DNA from: Streptomyces sp. NBC_01244
Lineage (GTDB): Bacteria > Actinomycetota > Actinomycetes > Streptomycetales > Streptomycetaceae
DNA length: 64,000 bases
Reading direction: 5' to 3'
NCBI RefSeq assembly: GCF_035987325.1
Contig: NZ_CP108488.1
Location: forward strand, 1,178,001 to 1,242,000
The notes under the pieces were generated by a model. The model had not been told where the DNA came from and did no database searches. It worked only from the letters and a program-made list of their open reading frames with translations. Positions 34,787-42,870 of this stretch are shown piece after piece; within the stretch, counting starts at the first letter, position 1, and every line of letters starts with the position of its first letter. The position numbers were made by a program, and so were the translations under genes.

Positions 34787-35976
34787 GGCGAACTCCTTTT
34801 CACGGTGGACGGGGGCGCCTGCTCGGTGAGGCCCAGGGTGAGCAGCTCCCGGCGGGTCCAGTCGAGTTCGGCGGCTATGCCCGCGGCCAGTTCCCTCGCG
34901 GTGCGCGGCGGGGTGGGCAGAACCGACCAGGTGTACGTCTCGACGTCCAGGTGCGTGGTGCCTGGCCGGTCGGCGGCGAGCAACGCGGCGAGGGCCTGCC
35001 GCAGTACCGGCCGTGTACTGGTCAGCGGCGGTTCGGGGTCGGCGTGCAGCGGGACATGGAAATGGGAGCGCCAGGGGGCGTCGCGGTTCATCGCCAGAGG
35101 GCTGGCCAGCGCCTGGGACAGGTCGTCGACCCCTGTGGGAGGTGCTCCGGCTCTCCGGGTCTGGTGGAGGAAGCGAGGTTCGGTGAAGGCGGCCAGCGCC
35201 TGGAGGACGTCCGGGTCCGCAGGCCGCTCGGCGTGCAGGGCACACGACAGCTGCGCCTTGACGATGCTCACCCCGGCCCGGTCCAGCTTCCGCAGGGCCT
35301 CGTGCGGGTCCTCGAAGGCGACGGCCAGGTGGCACACGTCGAGGCAGATGCCGAAGTGGTCCGGGTCCAGATGGCTCAGGTGGTCGGCGGCCTCGCCGGT
35401 CGTCTCCACGACACAGCCGGGCTCCGGCTCCAGAGCGACCCTAATCGTGCGGCCGCTGCCGTGGCGGATGCCTTTGAGCCCGCGCCCGAGTTCCTCCAGG
35501 TGGCGCAGGGACCGAACGTGGCGGTCCGCGGTCCAGTCGGCGCGCCAGCCGAACGGGAGGGTGGAGATGGAACCGGTCGTGACGTCGTCGGGCAACAGCA
35601 GGGCGAGGACCCGTGCGAGGTCAACCGTGTACTCCAGCCGCAGCCGCGAGGACCAGTCCGGCCGGTAGACCGCGTGCTTGACCACCGGCTGGTGGAAGCC
35701 CTGGTAGGGGAAGCCGTTGAGGGTGACCACCTCCAGTCCGCGCAGGCCGAGTTCGGTGCGGAGCCTGAGCGTGGCACCGGGATCACCGGCCAGGGCGGCG
35801 GCGACGGGCTGGGCGAGCCACAGGCCCACTCCCAGCCGGTCCACTGCCAGCTGCTCCCGGACGGGGACCGCATAGGTGTCGAGCTGGTCCAGGATCCCGA
35901 GGAGGTCTTCGGCAGGGTGCACGTTGGTGCAGTAGCCGAGGTGGACGTCCTCGCCGCTGCCGTGACGGAACCTCAT
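34783..35976 (-). CDS. eboE: Metabolite traffic protein EboE (TIM-barrel)
   Basis: 397 aa. The characteristic EboE opening is HLGYCTNVHPAEDLLGILDQLD, followed by GLRGLEVVTLNGFPYQGFHQPVVKHAVYRPDW, VALEPEPGCVVETTGE and HFGICLDVCHLAVAFEDP, the metal-binding Glu/Asp/His pattern of xylose-isomerase-like barrels. C-terminal part ends with LDVETYTWSVLP. It overlaps both neighbours and sits between the TatD-type and phosphodiesterase genes, as in Ebo clusters of other phyla. Confidence 0.88.
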   Translation of the reverse strand: MRFRHGSGEDVHLGYCTNVHPAEDLLGILDQLDTYAVPVREQLAVDRLGVGLWLAQPVAAALAGDPGATLRLRTELGLRGLEVVTLNGFPYQGFHQPVVKHAVYRPDWSSRLRLEYTVDLARVLALLLPDDVTTGSISTLPFGWRADWTADRHVRSLRHLEELGRGLKGIRHGSGRTIRVALEPEPGCVVETTGEAADHLSHLDPDHFGICLDVCHLAVAFEDPHEALRKLDRAGVSIVKAQLSCALHAERPADPDVLQALAAFTEPRFLHQTRRAGAPPTGVDDLSQALASPLAMNRDAPWRSHFHVPLHADPEPPLTSTRPVLRQALAALLAADRPGTTHLDVETYTWSVLPTPPRTARELAAGIAAELDWTRRELLTLGLTEQAPPSTVKRSSP

Positions 35977-36842
35977 CAGCTGCCGCCCCTGCGTACGGAG
36001 TTGCCGGCGTACGCCGAGGTGTCCGACGGACCGGCCCCTTCGGACACGTCCTCCAGCGCGAGCCTCCCGCTCTGTGCGTAGAACTCCACCGGGTTGCGCC
36101 AGAGAACCTTCTCCACGTCGTCCTCGGTGAAGCCGGCGGCGCGCATGGCGCGGGCAGTGGCGACGGTCAGCAGCGGGTCGCTGTGGCCCCAGTCGGCAGC
36201 GGAGTTGACCAGCATGCGGGAGGTGCCGTGCTCCTGGAGGATGCGCACCATGCGGTCCGGGGTCATCTTGGTATCGGGGTAGATGGAGAAGCCCATCCAG
36301 CAGCCGGAGTCGGCGACGGGCGCCACCGTCACCTCGTTGAGGTGGTCGACCAGGACCCTGCCCGGTCCGATGCCGGAGGCCTTCACGAGTTCGAGGGTCC
36401 GGGCGGTGCCCACGGCCTTGTCGCGGTGCGGGGTGTGCACCAGGGCCGGCAGGCCGAACTCCTTGGCGAGGCCGAGCTGGACCGTGAAAGCCCGCTCCTC
36501 GGCCTCGGTCATCGAGTCGAAGCCGATCTCGCCGACGGCGACGACCCGGTCCTTGAGCAGGTACCGGGGCAGCTCGTCGAGGACCGGCGTACACCGCTCG
36601 TCGTTGGCTTCCTTGGGGTTGAGGGCGAGGGCGCAGAAGTGCTGGATCCCGTACTGGGCGGCGCGGTACGGCTCCCAGCCCAGCAGGGCGTCGAAGTAGT
36701 CGGTGAAGCTGCCCACCGACGTGCGGGGCTGGCCGAGCCAGAACGCCGGCTCGACGAGGGCCCGTACCCCGGCCGCGTGCATCGTCCGGTAGTCGTCGGT
36801 CGTCCGGGAGGACATGTGGATGTGGGGATCAAAGATGCGCAT
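35976..36842 (-). CDS. eboB: TatD-family metal hydrolase (EboB-type)
   Basis: 288 aa. Metal ligands DPHIHMSS at the N-terminus, GEIGFDSMTEAEERAF, PALVHTPHRD, VDHLNEVTV and MLVNSAADWGHSDPL follow the amidohydrolase/TatD pattern. It starts 14 nt inside the preceding gene and its stop shares one base with the eboE start. Its role in the Ebo pathway is unknown. Confidence 0.87.
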   Translation of the reverse strand: MRIFDPHIHMSSRTTDDYRTMHAAGVRALVEPAFWLGQPRTSVGSFTDYFDALLGWEPYRAAQYGIQHFCALALNPKEANDERCTPVLDELPRYLLKDRVVAVGEIGFDSMTEAEERAFTVQLGLAKEFGLPALVHTPHRDKAVGTARTLELVKASGIGPGRVLVDHLNEVTVAPVADSGCWMGFSIYPDTKMTPDRMVRILQEHGTSRMLVNSAADWGHSDPLLTVATARAMRAAGFTEDDVEKVLWRNPVEFYAQSGRLALEDVSEGAGPSDTSAYAGNSVRRGGS

Positions 36843-38247
36843 GGTGCGAGCTCCTGTTGTACGGGAAGTCCGGTTCGAGCTGCCGGCGCACGTCCGCGGG
36901 GACGAGCCTCCCGGCGGCGGTGCGTTCGGCGGCGAAGGCCGCGAACATGCGGTCCAGTTCGGGATCGCGGCGGCGGTCCAGGCCCGCCACGGCGTCCAGG
37001 GGCACGTCGAGGAACACGCATTTCAGCACGGCCTGGCGCCACTGCTCCTGGTCGAGGTGGCGGGCGGCGTACGGTCCGGCTGCCGCGGTGACGAGCCGGG
37101 CGTCGTTGGTCCGCAGCGCATCCTCGATCAGGCCCCTGGAGTGCGCCCCGATCCGTCCGGCCCGGTCGAGCAGGGGCAGGGCGCGCAGCACGGCGGTCCG
37201 CTCGGCTGTGTCCCCTCTCTCGTACAGTTCCTTCAGGACGGCGGCGAGTTCGGCGCCGGCGCCGGGCAGGGCCTGCAGCAATTGGATGCGTGTCGCCTCG
37301 CCGAGTCCCGGGTCGGGGCCGACGCTGCGAGCGGCGACCGGGAAGAGGCGGGTGATCGCGGAAGGGTCGGATGCCAGCTGCTCGCGTGCCTCGGCCGTCC
37401 ACGGCGGTGCGGAGGCCGCGCGCAGGGCGTCGAGCGAGCGCAACGCGGTCTGCGGAGCGCTGTGCGAGTGGCGGGGCAGCTCCACTGCCACGAGTCCGGA
37501 GTAGCCGGTCTCCGTCAGTGCCCGCATGACTGAGGGGAAGTCGACCTCGCCGTCGCCGAACTCCAGGTGTTCGTGGACGCCGCGCCGCATGTCCTCGATC
37601 TGGACGTTGACCAGCCAGGGGGCGGCTCGCCGGACACAGTCGGCCGCGCTGTCGTCCTCCAGGCAGCGGCAGTGCCCGATGTCCAGGGTGAGGCCGAAGG
37701 CGTGCGGGTCGCCGAGGGTATTGCGCAGGCGCTCGTAGCCGTCCAGGTCGGCGACCAGCATGCCCGGCTCGGGTTCGAATCCGAGCCGTAGGCCGGCCTG
37801 CTGCGCCACCTCGGTCAGGGCGGCGCAGCCCTCGGCGAGAAGCTTCCACGCCTCCCCCTCGGGCATTCCCGGTTCGGGTATCCCGCTCCACAACGACACC
37901 GCCTCGGCCCCCAGTTCCGAGGCGATGTGCACGGCGCGGGTGAGGAAGTCCAGGCGGTGGGCGCGCCGCTCGGGCTCCGGGTCCAGCAGGGTGGGTGCGT
38001 GCTTGTGCCACGGGTCGAGGAGGTAGCGGGCGCCCGTCTCCACGACCGCGCCGAGTCCGAGTGCGGACAGCTTGCGCCGCACCCGGGTCAGCTGCCGGCC
38101 CAGGCCGGGAGCGTACGGGTCGAGGTGGCCGTGGTCCAGGGTGAGGGCCGCCCCGGAGTACCCGAGCCCGGCGATGACCTCCAGGGCGTCGTCGAGGCGG
38201 TGGTTGGCGAAGCCGTTGGTGCCGTAGCCGAAGCGCAGCCCGGTCAT
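36829..38247 (-). CDS. Fusion of a TIM-barrel isomerase-like protein with an EboA domain
   Basis: 472 aa. The N-terminal about 290 residues form a sugar-phosphate-isomerase-like barrel (RFGYGTNGFANHRLDDALEVI; GFEPEPGMLVADL; GLTLDIGHCRCLEDDSA; VAVELPRHSHSAP). The C-terminal about 180 residues (from AREQLASDPSAITRLFPVAAR through GRLVPADVRRQLEPDFPYNR) look like an EboA domain, helical and of unknown function. In better known Ebo clusters these are separate proteins. It overlaps eboB and the prenyltransferase gene. A truncated copy of its first codons lies at about 50520-50579. Confidence 0.78.
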   Translation of the reverse strand: MTGLRFGYGTNGFANHRLDDALEVIAGLGYSGAALTLDHGHLDPYAPGLGRQLTRVRRKLSALGLGAVVETGARYLLDPWHKHAPTLLDPEPERRAHRLDFLTRAVHIASELGAEAVSLWSGIPEPGMPEGEAWKLLAEGCAALTEVAQQAGLRLGFEPEPGMLVADLDGYERLRNTLGDPHAFGLTLDIGHCRCLEDDSAADCVRRAAPWLVNVQIEDMRRGVHEHLEFGDGEVDFPSVMRALTETGYSGLVAVELPRHSHSAPQTALRSLDALRAASAPPWTAEAREQLASDPSAITRLFPVAARSVGPDPGLGEATRIQLLQALPGAGAELAAVLKELYERGDTAERTAVLRALPLLDRAGRIGAHSRGLIEDALRTNDARLVTAAAGPYAARHLDQEQWRQAVLKCVFLDVPLDAVAGLDRRRDPELDRMFAAFAAERTAAGRLVPADVRRQLEPDFPYNRSSHHAHL

Positions 38248-39113
38248 GTCGGGGACACCTTTCGTGACAGCCGCCGGGCCAGCGGGAACGCGGCCAGCAG
38301 TGGGAGGGCGGCGCCTACCTTGCCCGCGCGTGCGGTGAGGGCCGCCTGGAGCGGGATCAGGGCGTGGATGCCGGAAGCGACCGCCCGCCGGAGACGGGGT
38401 GGGTCCGGGCGGGCGGTCGCGGCCAGCTGTGCCGGGCCTCCTGCCGCGAGGTAGGCGGCCAACAGCACGGTCGATGCGGCACGGTCGACGGACTCCGTGC
38501 CGCTGGGGGGAAAGGCGGAGGTGGCCAGCGCCAAGGCGGTGGAGGCCGCAAGGGCCGCGGCGGGCAGTGCCGCGGTCGCCCCCTCGACCTCCCGCCGGCT
38601 CACCGTGGTGAGCATGTAGGTGTGGCAGCCGATCGTGAGGGCTGCGGGCAACGCGCCGCGCCACCGGTCGGGTCCCGCGCCCATGAGCACGTCGAGCCCG
38701 CGGGCGGCCGCCATGGCCGCCGGCCCGAACGGGGTCTCCTTGACGGCCAGGTCGTACGCCCACACGGTGGCGGCGAGCGGCACGGCGATGCCGAGCTGCC
38801 GCCGCCCCCCGGCCGCCGCGGCCAGTGCCAGGCCGGCGCCGGTGAGTACGGCGGCAGTGCCCAGGGCGGTACCAGGGCTGACCCGGCCGGAGGGAAGGGG
38901 GCGACCCGGCCGCTCCTTGGCATCGACCTCCCGGTCCGCCCAGTCGTTCAGCGCCATTCCGGCCCAGTACAGGCAGACGGAGGCCGCCGCGAGCCCGGCG
39001 GTTCCGGCGCCGAGCGGACGGCCGGCGGCAGTGGCCCCGGCCAGGGTGTCCCCCGGCACGGTGAGGGCCGCGGGCGCGCGGACCAGTTCCGCCAGGGCAC
39101 GCAGGCCGGTCAT
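38244..39113 (-). CDS. eboC: UbiA-type prenyltransferase-like membrane protein (EboC / SCO3242 family)
   Basis: 289 aa, about seven to eight hydrophobic segments. The first UbiA aspartate motif is present as NDWADREVDAKERPGRPLPSG; the second is a weaker YDLAVKET region. The family attaches or uses isoprenoid chains in the membrane. ATGA overlaps couple it to the inositol-phosphate-synthase-like gene before it and the fusion gene after it. A decayed duplicate of its C-terminal half lies at 50576-50845. Confidence 0.85.
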   Translation of the reverse strand: MTGLRALAELVRAPAALTVPGDTLAGATAAGRPLGAGTAGLAAASVCLYWAGMALNDWADREVDAKERPGRPLPSGRVSPGTALGTAAVLTGAGLALAAAAGGRRQLGIAVPLAATVWAYDLAVKETPFGPAAMAAARGLDVLMGAGPDRWRGALPAALTIGCHTYMLTTVSRREVEGATAALPAAALAASTALALATSAFPPSGTESVDRAASTVLLAAYLAAGGPAQLAATARPDPPRLRRAVASGIHALIPLQAALTARAGKVGAALPLLAAFPLARRLSRKVSPT

Positions 39114-40297
39114 CGGCCCACCCCGGCGTACCAGGCCCGGAGCTCCTCGAATTGGGTGACGAGCCGGTGGTCGGGAACGATGCCGTCCCGCGCGATCGGA
39201 TCCTTGAAGAAGAAGCCGAGCTGCCGTTGCGGTCCGGCGGCACCCACCTGGCGGGCGCGGGCGAGGAACCGGGCCAGGTCGAGGACGAGGGGTGCGGCCA
39301 GAGCCGAGTCCCAGCCCTGCCAGGTGAACTGCAGGGTCATCGGCGCGCCCAGGAAACCCTGGAAGTCGATGTGGTCCCAGGCGGTCTTCCGCTCCCCCAT
39401 GCTCGGCACGTTGTCGATGTGGGTGAGTCCTTCCACCCGCTCCCCGAGCAGGGCGTCGAGCCCGCTGCGCTTGGAAGCATTCTTGCTGGCCGCAGCGGCC
39501 GGGTCGGCGAGGGTGGCGCCGTCGCCGCCGCCGAGCAGGTTCGTGCCGGACCAGGACCGCACGCTCAGGGCCCGGTGGGCGAACACCGGGGCGAGCGCGG
39601 TCCGGATCAGGGTTTCGCCGGTCTTGGCGTCGCTGCCCGCGTAGGGGAGGCCCTGCCTTTCGGCGAGCTGGTGCAGCGCCGGCATCCGTACCCCCGCCGA
39701 GGGGGTGAAGCCGACGTGGCCGCATCCGGCGCGCAGGGCAGCGTAGGCGTAGAGGGAACTCGACGGGAGGGTCTCGGCACCGGAGGCCAAGGCCTTCTCC
39801 AGTGCGTCGAGCTCGTCGTGTTCGGGACGGGGGGCGGTCAGGGGTTCCGTCGAGGAGACGTCGACCACCACGACCTGATCGAGCCGTTGGCGTTGCCGGA
39901 ACGAGGTCAGGTCGTCGATGAGGAAGGCCGCGGCCTCGGCCTGTGTGGGGCCTCCCGGTCCGCTGCCGGTACCGGTCCTGATCTCCGCCTCGGCCGCCTG
40001 GAGCGCGTCGGATACGAGGGGAAGGAGTGCGGTGGGGAACACGCCCGCCCCGGCGAGCTGCTCGGCCCGCTTGGAGAGCGGGGTGTCCGTGACGTCGTGC
40101 CCGCCGAAGACCAGCTCGTCCAGGGCGGGCAAGCCGCAGTCGGCGAACTCCGCCAGTTGGGAGACCATACCGGTGGGTGGGACGAAGCCGCCGCTGACGG
40201 CGGCGGCTCCGACGACTGCGGTCGTGGCGACCGACCCGCGGGCTCCGACGAGCCACACGCCGGTACGGCCGGTCTCCCGGGAAGTGGTGTCACTCAT
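39110..40297 (-). CDS. Inositol-3-phosphate synthase family protein
   Basis: 395 aa. Rossmann entry [22 protein letters not shown]. Family motifs are [42 protein letters not shown] and [14 protein letters not shown] with [20 protein letters not shown]. True synthases cyclise glucose-6-phosphate to myo-inositol-3-phosphate with NAD. Here, next to Ebo genes, it may supply or modify a cyclitol. EboD-type dehydroquinate-synthase-like enzymes are absent, so this protein may take that place; that is inference. Confidence 0.85.
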   Translation of the reverse strand: MSDTTSRETGRTGVWLVGARGSVATTAVVGAAAVSGGFVPPTGMVSQLAEFADCGLPALDELVFGGHDVTDTPLSKRAEQLAGAGVFPTALLPLVSDALQAAEAEIRTGTGSGPGGPTQAEAAAFLIDDLTSFRQRQRLDQVVVVDVSSTEPLTAPRPEHDELDALEKALASGAETLPSSSLYAYAALRAGCGHVGFTPSAGVRMPALHQLAERQGLPYAGSDAKTGETLIRTALAPVFAHRALSVRSWSGTNLLGGGDGATLADPAAAASKNASKRSGLDALLGERVEGLTHIDNVPSMGERKTAWDHIDFQGFLGAPMTLQFTWQGWDSALAAPLVLDLARFLARARQVGAAGPQRQLGFFFKDPIARDGIVPDHRLVTQFEELRAWYAGVGR

Positions 40298-41318
40298 GGG
40301 CGTCTCCTTCTGCGGACTGGCGGGCGAACGCGGCGTCGAAGGCGGTGGCCGGAGGGGCTATGCGGGACAGTTCCTGCAGGAAGCCCCGGGCTTCGGCGGC
40401 GCCGGTCAGGCGGTCCATGCCGGCGTCCTCCCATTCCACGGAGAGTGGGCCGCGGTATCCGATGGTGTTCAGCGCGCGGATGCAGTCCTCCCAGGGGACG
40501 TCTCCGTGGCCGGGTGTGACGAAGTCCCAGGCGCGGCGCGGGTCGCCCCACGGCAGGTGGGAGGAGAGCCGGCCGCGGCGACCGTCGCGGGGGCGCATCC
40601 GGGTGTCCTTGCAGTCGGCGTGGTAGATCCGGTCGCCGAACTCCAGAATGAACTCGACCGGATCGATGTCCTGCCAGATCATGTGGGACGGGTCCCAGTT
40701 CAGGCCGAAGGACGGGCGGTGGCCGATGGCCTCCAGAGTGCGCCGCGTCGTCCAGAAGTCGTAAGCGATCTCGCTGGGATGGACCTCCAGGGCGAACCGA
40801 ACGGCGTGCTCCTCGAACACGTCGAGGATGGGGTGCCAGCGTTCGGCGAAGTCGGCGTAGCCGGCCTCGATGGCGGCGGGCGGGACGGGCGGAAACATCG
40901 CGACGGTGTGCCAGATCGACGAGCCGGTGAAGCCCACGACCGTGTCGACGCCGAGCAGGGCCGCGGCCCTGGCCGTGTCCTGCATCTCGCGGGCCGCGTT
41001 CCGGCGGACGTGTTCCGGATCCTCGTCCCAGAGCCGGGCAGGCAGGATCTGCTGGTGCCGGATGTCTATGGGGTGGTCGCAGACGGCCTGGCCCACGAGG
41101 TGGTTGGAGATGGCCCAGACGTCCAGGCCGTACCGGGCGAGGACCGCCCGCTTCCGCATCACGTAGTCGGGTTCTGCGAGGGCCCGGTCCACTTCGAAGT
41201 GGTCGCCCCAGCAGGCGATCTCGAGGCCGTCGTACCCCCATTGGGAGGCGAGTCGGCACACCTCCTCGAACGGGAGGTCAGCCCATTGGCCGGTGAAGAG
41301 GGTGATCGGACGATTCAT
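40290..41318 (-). CDS. TIM-barrel sugar phosphate isomerase/epimerase heading the Ebo-type unit
   Basis: 342 aa from [20 protein letters not shown]; the longer in-frame extension is a shadow of the next gene. Metal-site motifs are [41 protein letters not shown] and [12 protein letters not shown]. It overlaps the inositol-phosphate-synthase-like gene by 8 nt. A decayed N-terminus of the same gene lies at 715-795 downstream of the locus A ThuA gene, so it belonged to the ancestral sugar locus rather than to the Ebo set. Confidence 0.87.
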   Translation of the reverse strand: MNRPITLFTGQWADLPFEEVCRLASQWGYDGLEIACWGDHFEVDRALAEPDYVMRKRAVLARYGLDVWAISNHLVGQAVCDHPIDIRHQQILPARLWDEDPEHVRRNAAREMQDTARAAALLGVDTVVGFTGSSIWHTVAMFPPVPPAAIEAGYADFAERWHPILDVFEEHAVRFALEVHPSEIAYDFWTTRRTLEAIGHRPSFGLNWDPSHMIWQDIDPVEFILEFGDRIYHADCKDTRMRPRDGRRGRLSSHLPWGDPRRAWDFVTPGHGDVPWEDCIRALNTIGYRGPLSVEWEDAGMDRLTGAAEARGFLQELSRIAPPATAFDAAFARQSAEGDAHE

Positions 41319-41458
41319 CGGGGGATTCCAGTTCTGGCGCGCGGGGCGGGATCGGTTGTGGGGTGCGGGGAGTCGTGCCGGTAGTAGGAGCCGGCAGGCG
41401 TCTCGGTGAACAGCAGGGCCTTGAACGCCGATGTGTTGACAGCCTGTTGGGCTGACAT
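41315..41458 (-). pseudogene. N-terminal remnant of a ThuA/dehydrogenase gene
   Basis: A 47-codon frame contains [19 protein letters not shown], matching FKVLVFTETAAGAYRHGS at the start of the ThuA domain of the protein at 887-4435. The signal peptide and everything after about 20 matching residues are gone. It occupies the gap between the two isomerase genes, exactly where locus A carries the full gene. Confidence 0.75.
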
Positions 41459-41466
41459 CCGGACCT

Positions 41467-42300
41467 TCAGAGCGTGCGAAGGAACGCCAGGCCGTCCATG
41501 GCCAGGGCGTCCTGAGTCGAGGCCAGCGGCCGCCAGACGGAAGCGGCGGTCGCGATCGTGGTGTTGTCCGGGGTGAAGGACTCGATGACGAGCGGGCCGC
41601 GATAGCCGGCCTCGTCGACGGCCAGGGCGAAACCCGGCCAGTCGAAGTGGTCGGCGCCGGGAGTTCCCCGGTCCGTCCCGCACACCTGGAGGTGTGCGAT
41701 CCGGGATCCGGCGTCCCGGACGGCCTGCGCCGGATTCTTCTCCTCGATGTTGAGGTGATAGGTGTCGAGGGCGAGCCCGCATTCCTCGGGCAGCGCCTCC
41801 AGAGCCTGCTCAACGGTGTTGATCAGGCTCGTCTCGTAGCGGTTGAGCGGCTCCACGCCGATCCGCACCCCCCGGTCGGAGGCGTACGCGACCACCGGCT
41901 TGAGGTTCTCGTTCAGTTCGGCGTAGGCGGACTTGCGCTCGCCGGCGTCGAGCTTCCAGGTTCGCCCGACCGAGGCGTACGCCGGCCCGCTGACGGCGGG
42001 GGCGCCCAGGATGACCGCGACGTCCACGCAGTGCCGCAAGTAGTCCTGGGTCTCGCGGATCACCTCGGCGGGTGCGGCGACCAGTTCCCGACCCGGCGGC
42101 ATGACGAGGACCACGGATGCGGCCAGGCCGAGACGGGCCAGCAGGTCCGCGGCCCGATGCGGGTCCCAGTCGCCCGGCCGCTCGACCGGGAGTTCGATCA
42201 CGTCGAACCCCCACTGCGCGATGCGGGGGGCGTGCCGTTCCACTCCCCCGTTGGTGAGCGGTGAGGCCCAGACCCAGGTGTTGACCCCGAGGGAACGCAT
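41467..42300 (-). CDS. Sugar phosphate isomerase/epimerase (TIM barrel), locus B
   Basis: 277 aa, same length as and closely similar to the locus A enzyme at 4481-5314 ([45 protein letters not shown]). All metal-binding residues visible in the paralogue are kept and the frame is open, so it is likely functional despite decay around it. Its start abuts the stop of a short scar frame left by deletion of the transporter genes. Confidence 0.86.
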   Translation of the reverse strand: MRSLGVNTWVWASPLTNGGVERHAPRIAQWGFDVIELPVERPGDWDPHRAADLLARLGLAASVVLVMPPGRELVAAPAEVIRETQDYLRHCVDVAVILGAPAVSGPAYASVGRTWKLDAGERKSAYAELNENLKPVVAYASDRGVRIGVEPLNRYETSLINTVEQALEALPEECGLALDTYHLNIEEKNPAQAVRDAGSRIAHLQVCGTDRGTPGADHFDWPGFALAVDEAGYRGPLVIESFTPDNTTIATAASVWRPLASTQDALAMDGLAFLRTL

Positions 42301-42429
42301 CTACTTTCCGCCCCACTTCTGCGGGTATCCGGGCATGTCCTCGCAGCCGCAAAGCGCGTAGTGCAGGGGCGGCAAGCCGGGCTTGAGGTACGTCTTGCCG
42401 ATGCTGGTCATCGTCAGCACGCGACCCAC
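42301..42429 (-). pseudogene. Scar frame: ATPase N-terminus fused to solute-binding protein C-terminus
   Basis: The 42-residue frame begins VGRVLTMTSIGKT (compare ATPase MLRMTGIGKSF) and continues YLKPGLPPLHYALCGCE with a PQKWGGK end (compare solute-binding protein YLKPGMPPLHYALCGCE). By comparison with locus A, a deletion of about 4.4 kb removed nearly all of the ATPase, both permeases and most of the binding protein, and happened to leave the frame open. It is unlikely to have transport function. Confidence 0.85.
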
Positions 42430-42749
42430 CTGTCGGTTCGAGCGGACTCCGGCACGGCGTCGGTGATGACGACTGCCCGCGCGCCGTGGGCGAAGGTCGC
42501 CGGTCCGTCGCGGTGTTCGCCCCGCATGGCCGCGTAGGTGTCTGCGACGAACGGGTCGAAGCAGTCGTGAAAGCGCTGGGGGTGGCCGGCCGGGAGCGGG
42601 GAGCAGGGGCGGACGGATCCGAGTGGGGCAAGGCCCACGAGTCGCGCGCCCGGCTGCCTGACAGCCCCCCTGGCATGCACGCGACCTACGTAGCTAGTTC
42701 CAATGAGACCCACTCTGACTTCCGATGGTTCTCGGTGAATCTCTTGCAT
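42414..42749 (-). pseudogene. Gfo/Idh/MocA oxidoreductase with large internal deletion, locus B
   Basis: 111 codons: the N-terminal Rossmann strand (VGLIGTSYVGRVHARGAVRQPGARLVG) is joined directly to the C-terminal segment (SPLPAGHPQRFHDCFDPFVADTYAAMRGEHRDG). About 250 residues present in the locus A enzyme, including the EKP motif, are missing. The frame stays open but the enzyme cannot work. Confidence 0.88.
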
Positions 42750-42795
42750 AATTCCGATCGTATGAATGACTTATGTCGATCGTCAAGCAAAAGTA
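42750..42795 (-). promoter_or_regulatory. Promoter and probable ROK operator of locus B
   Basis: Minus strand TTGACG (42781-42786) and TACGAT (42757-42762) are 18 nt apart, with 7 nt from the -10 to the ATG, the same near-leaderless geometry as locus A. TATGAATGACTTATG (42761-42775) is identical to the locus A element. The second half-site is degraded (CAAAAGT against CATAAGT). It is divergent from the intact ROK gene. Confidence 0.65.
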
Positions 42796-42870
42796 CAGCG
42801 GTCAGATACAATTACCAGGGGGGTGCATGGTCCGTCGTGACCCCTGCCATCGACGATGAGGAGACACCGA

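Noticed and set aside
34783..36594. 603-residue version of EboE
   Set aside because: The N-terminal 206 codons are an alternative frame of the TatD-type gene and are low-complexity. The start at 35976 overlaps that gene's stop.
33422..41318. Complete aminocyclitol or other known antibiotic cluster
   Set aside because: An inositol-phosphate-synthase-like and a prenyltransferase-like gene are present, but no aminotransferases, glycosyltransferases, carriers or resistance genes adjoin them. The Ebo family set explains the genes better.
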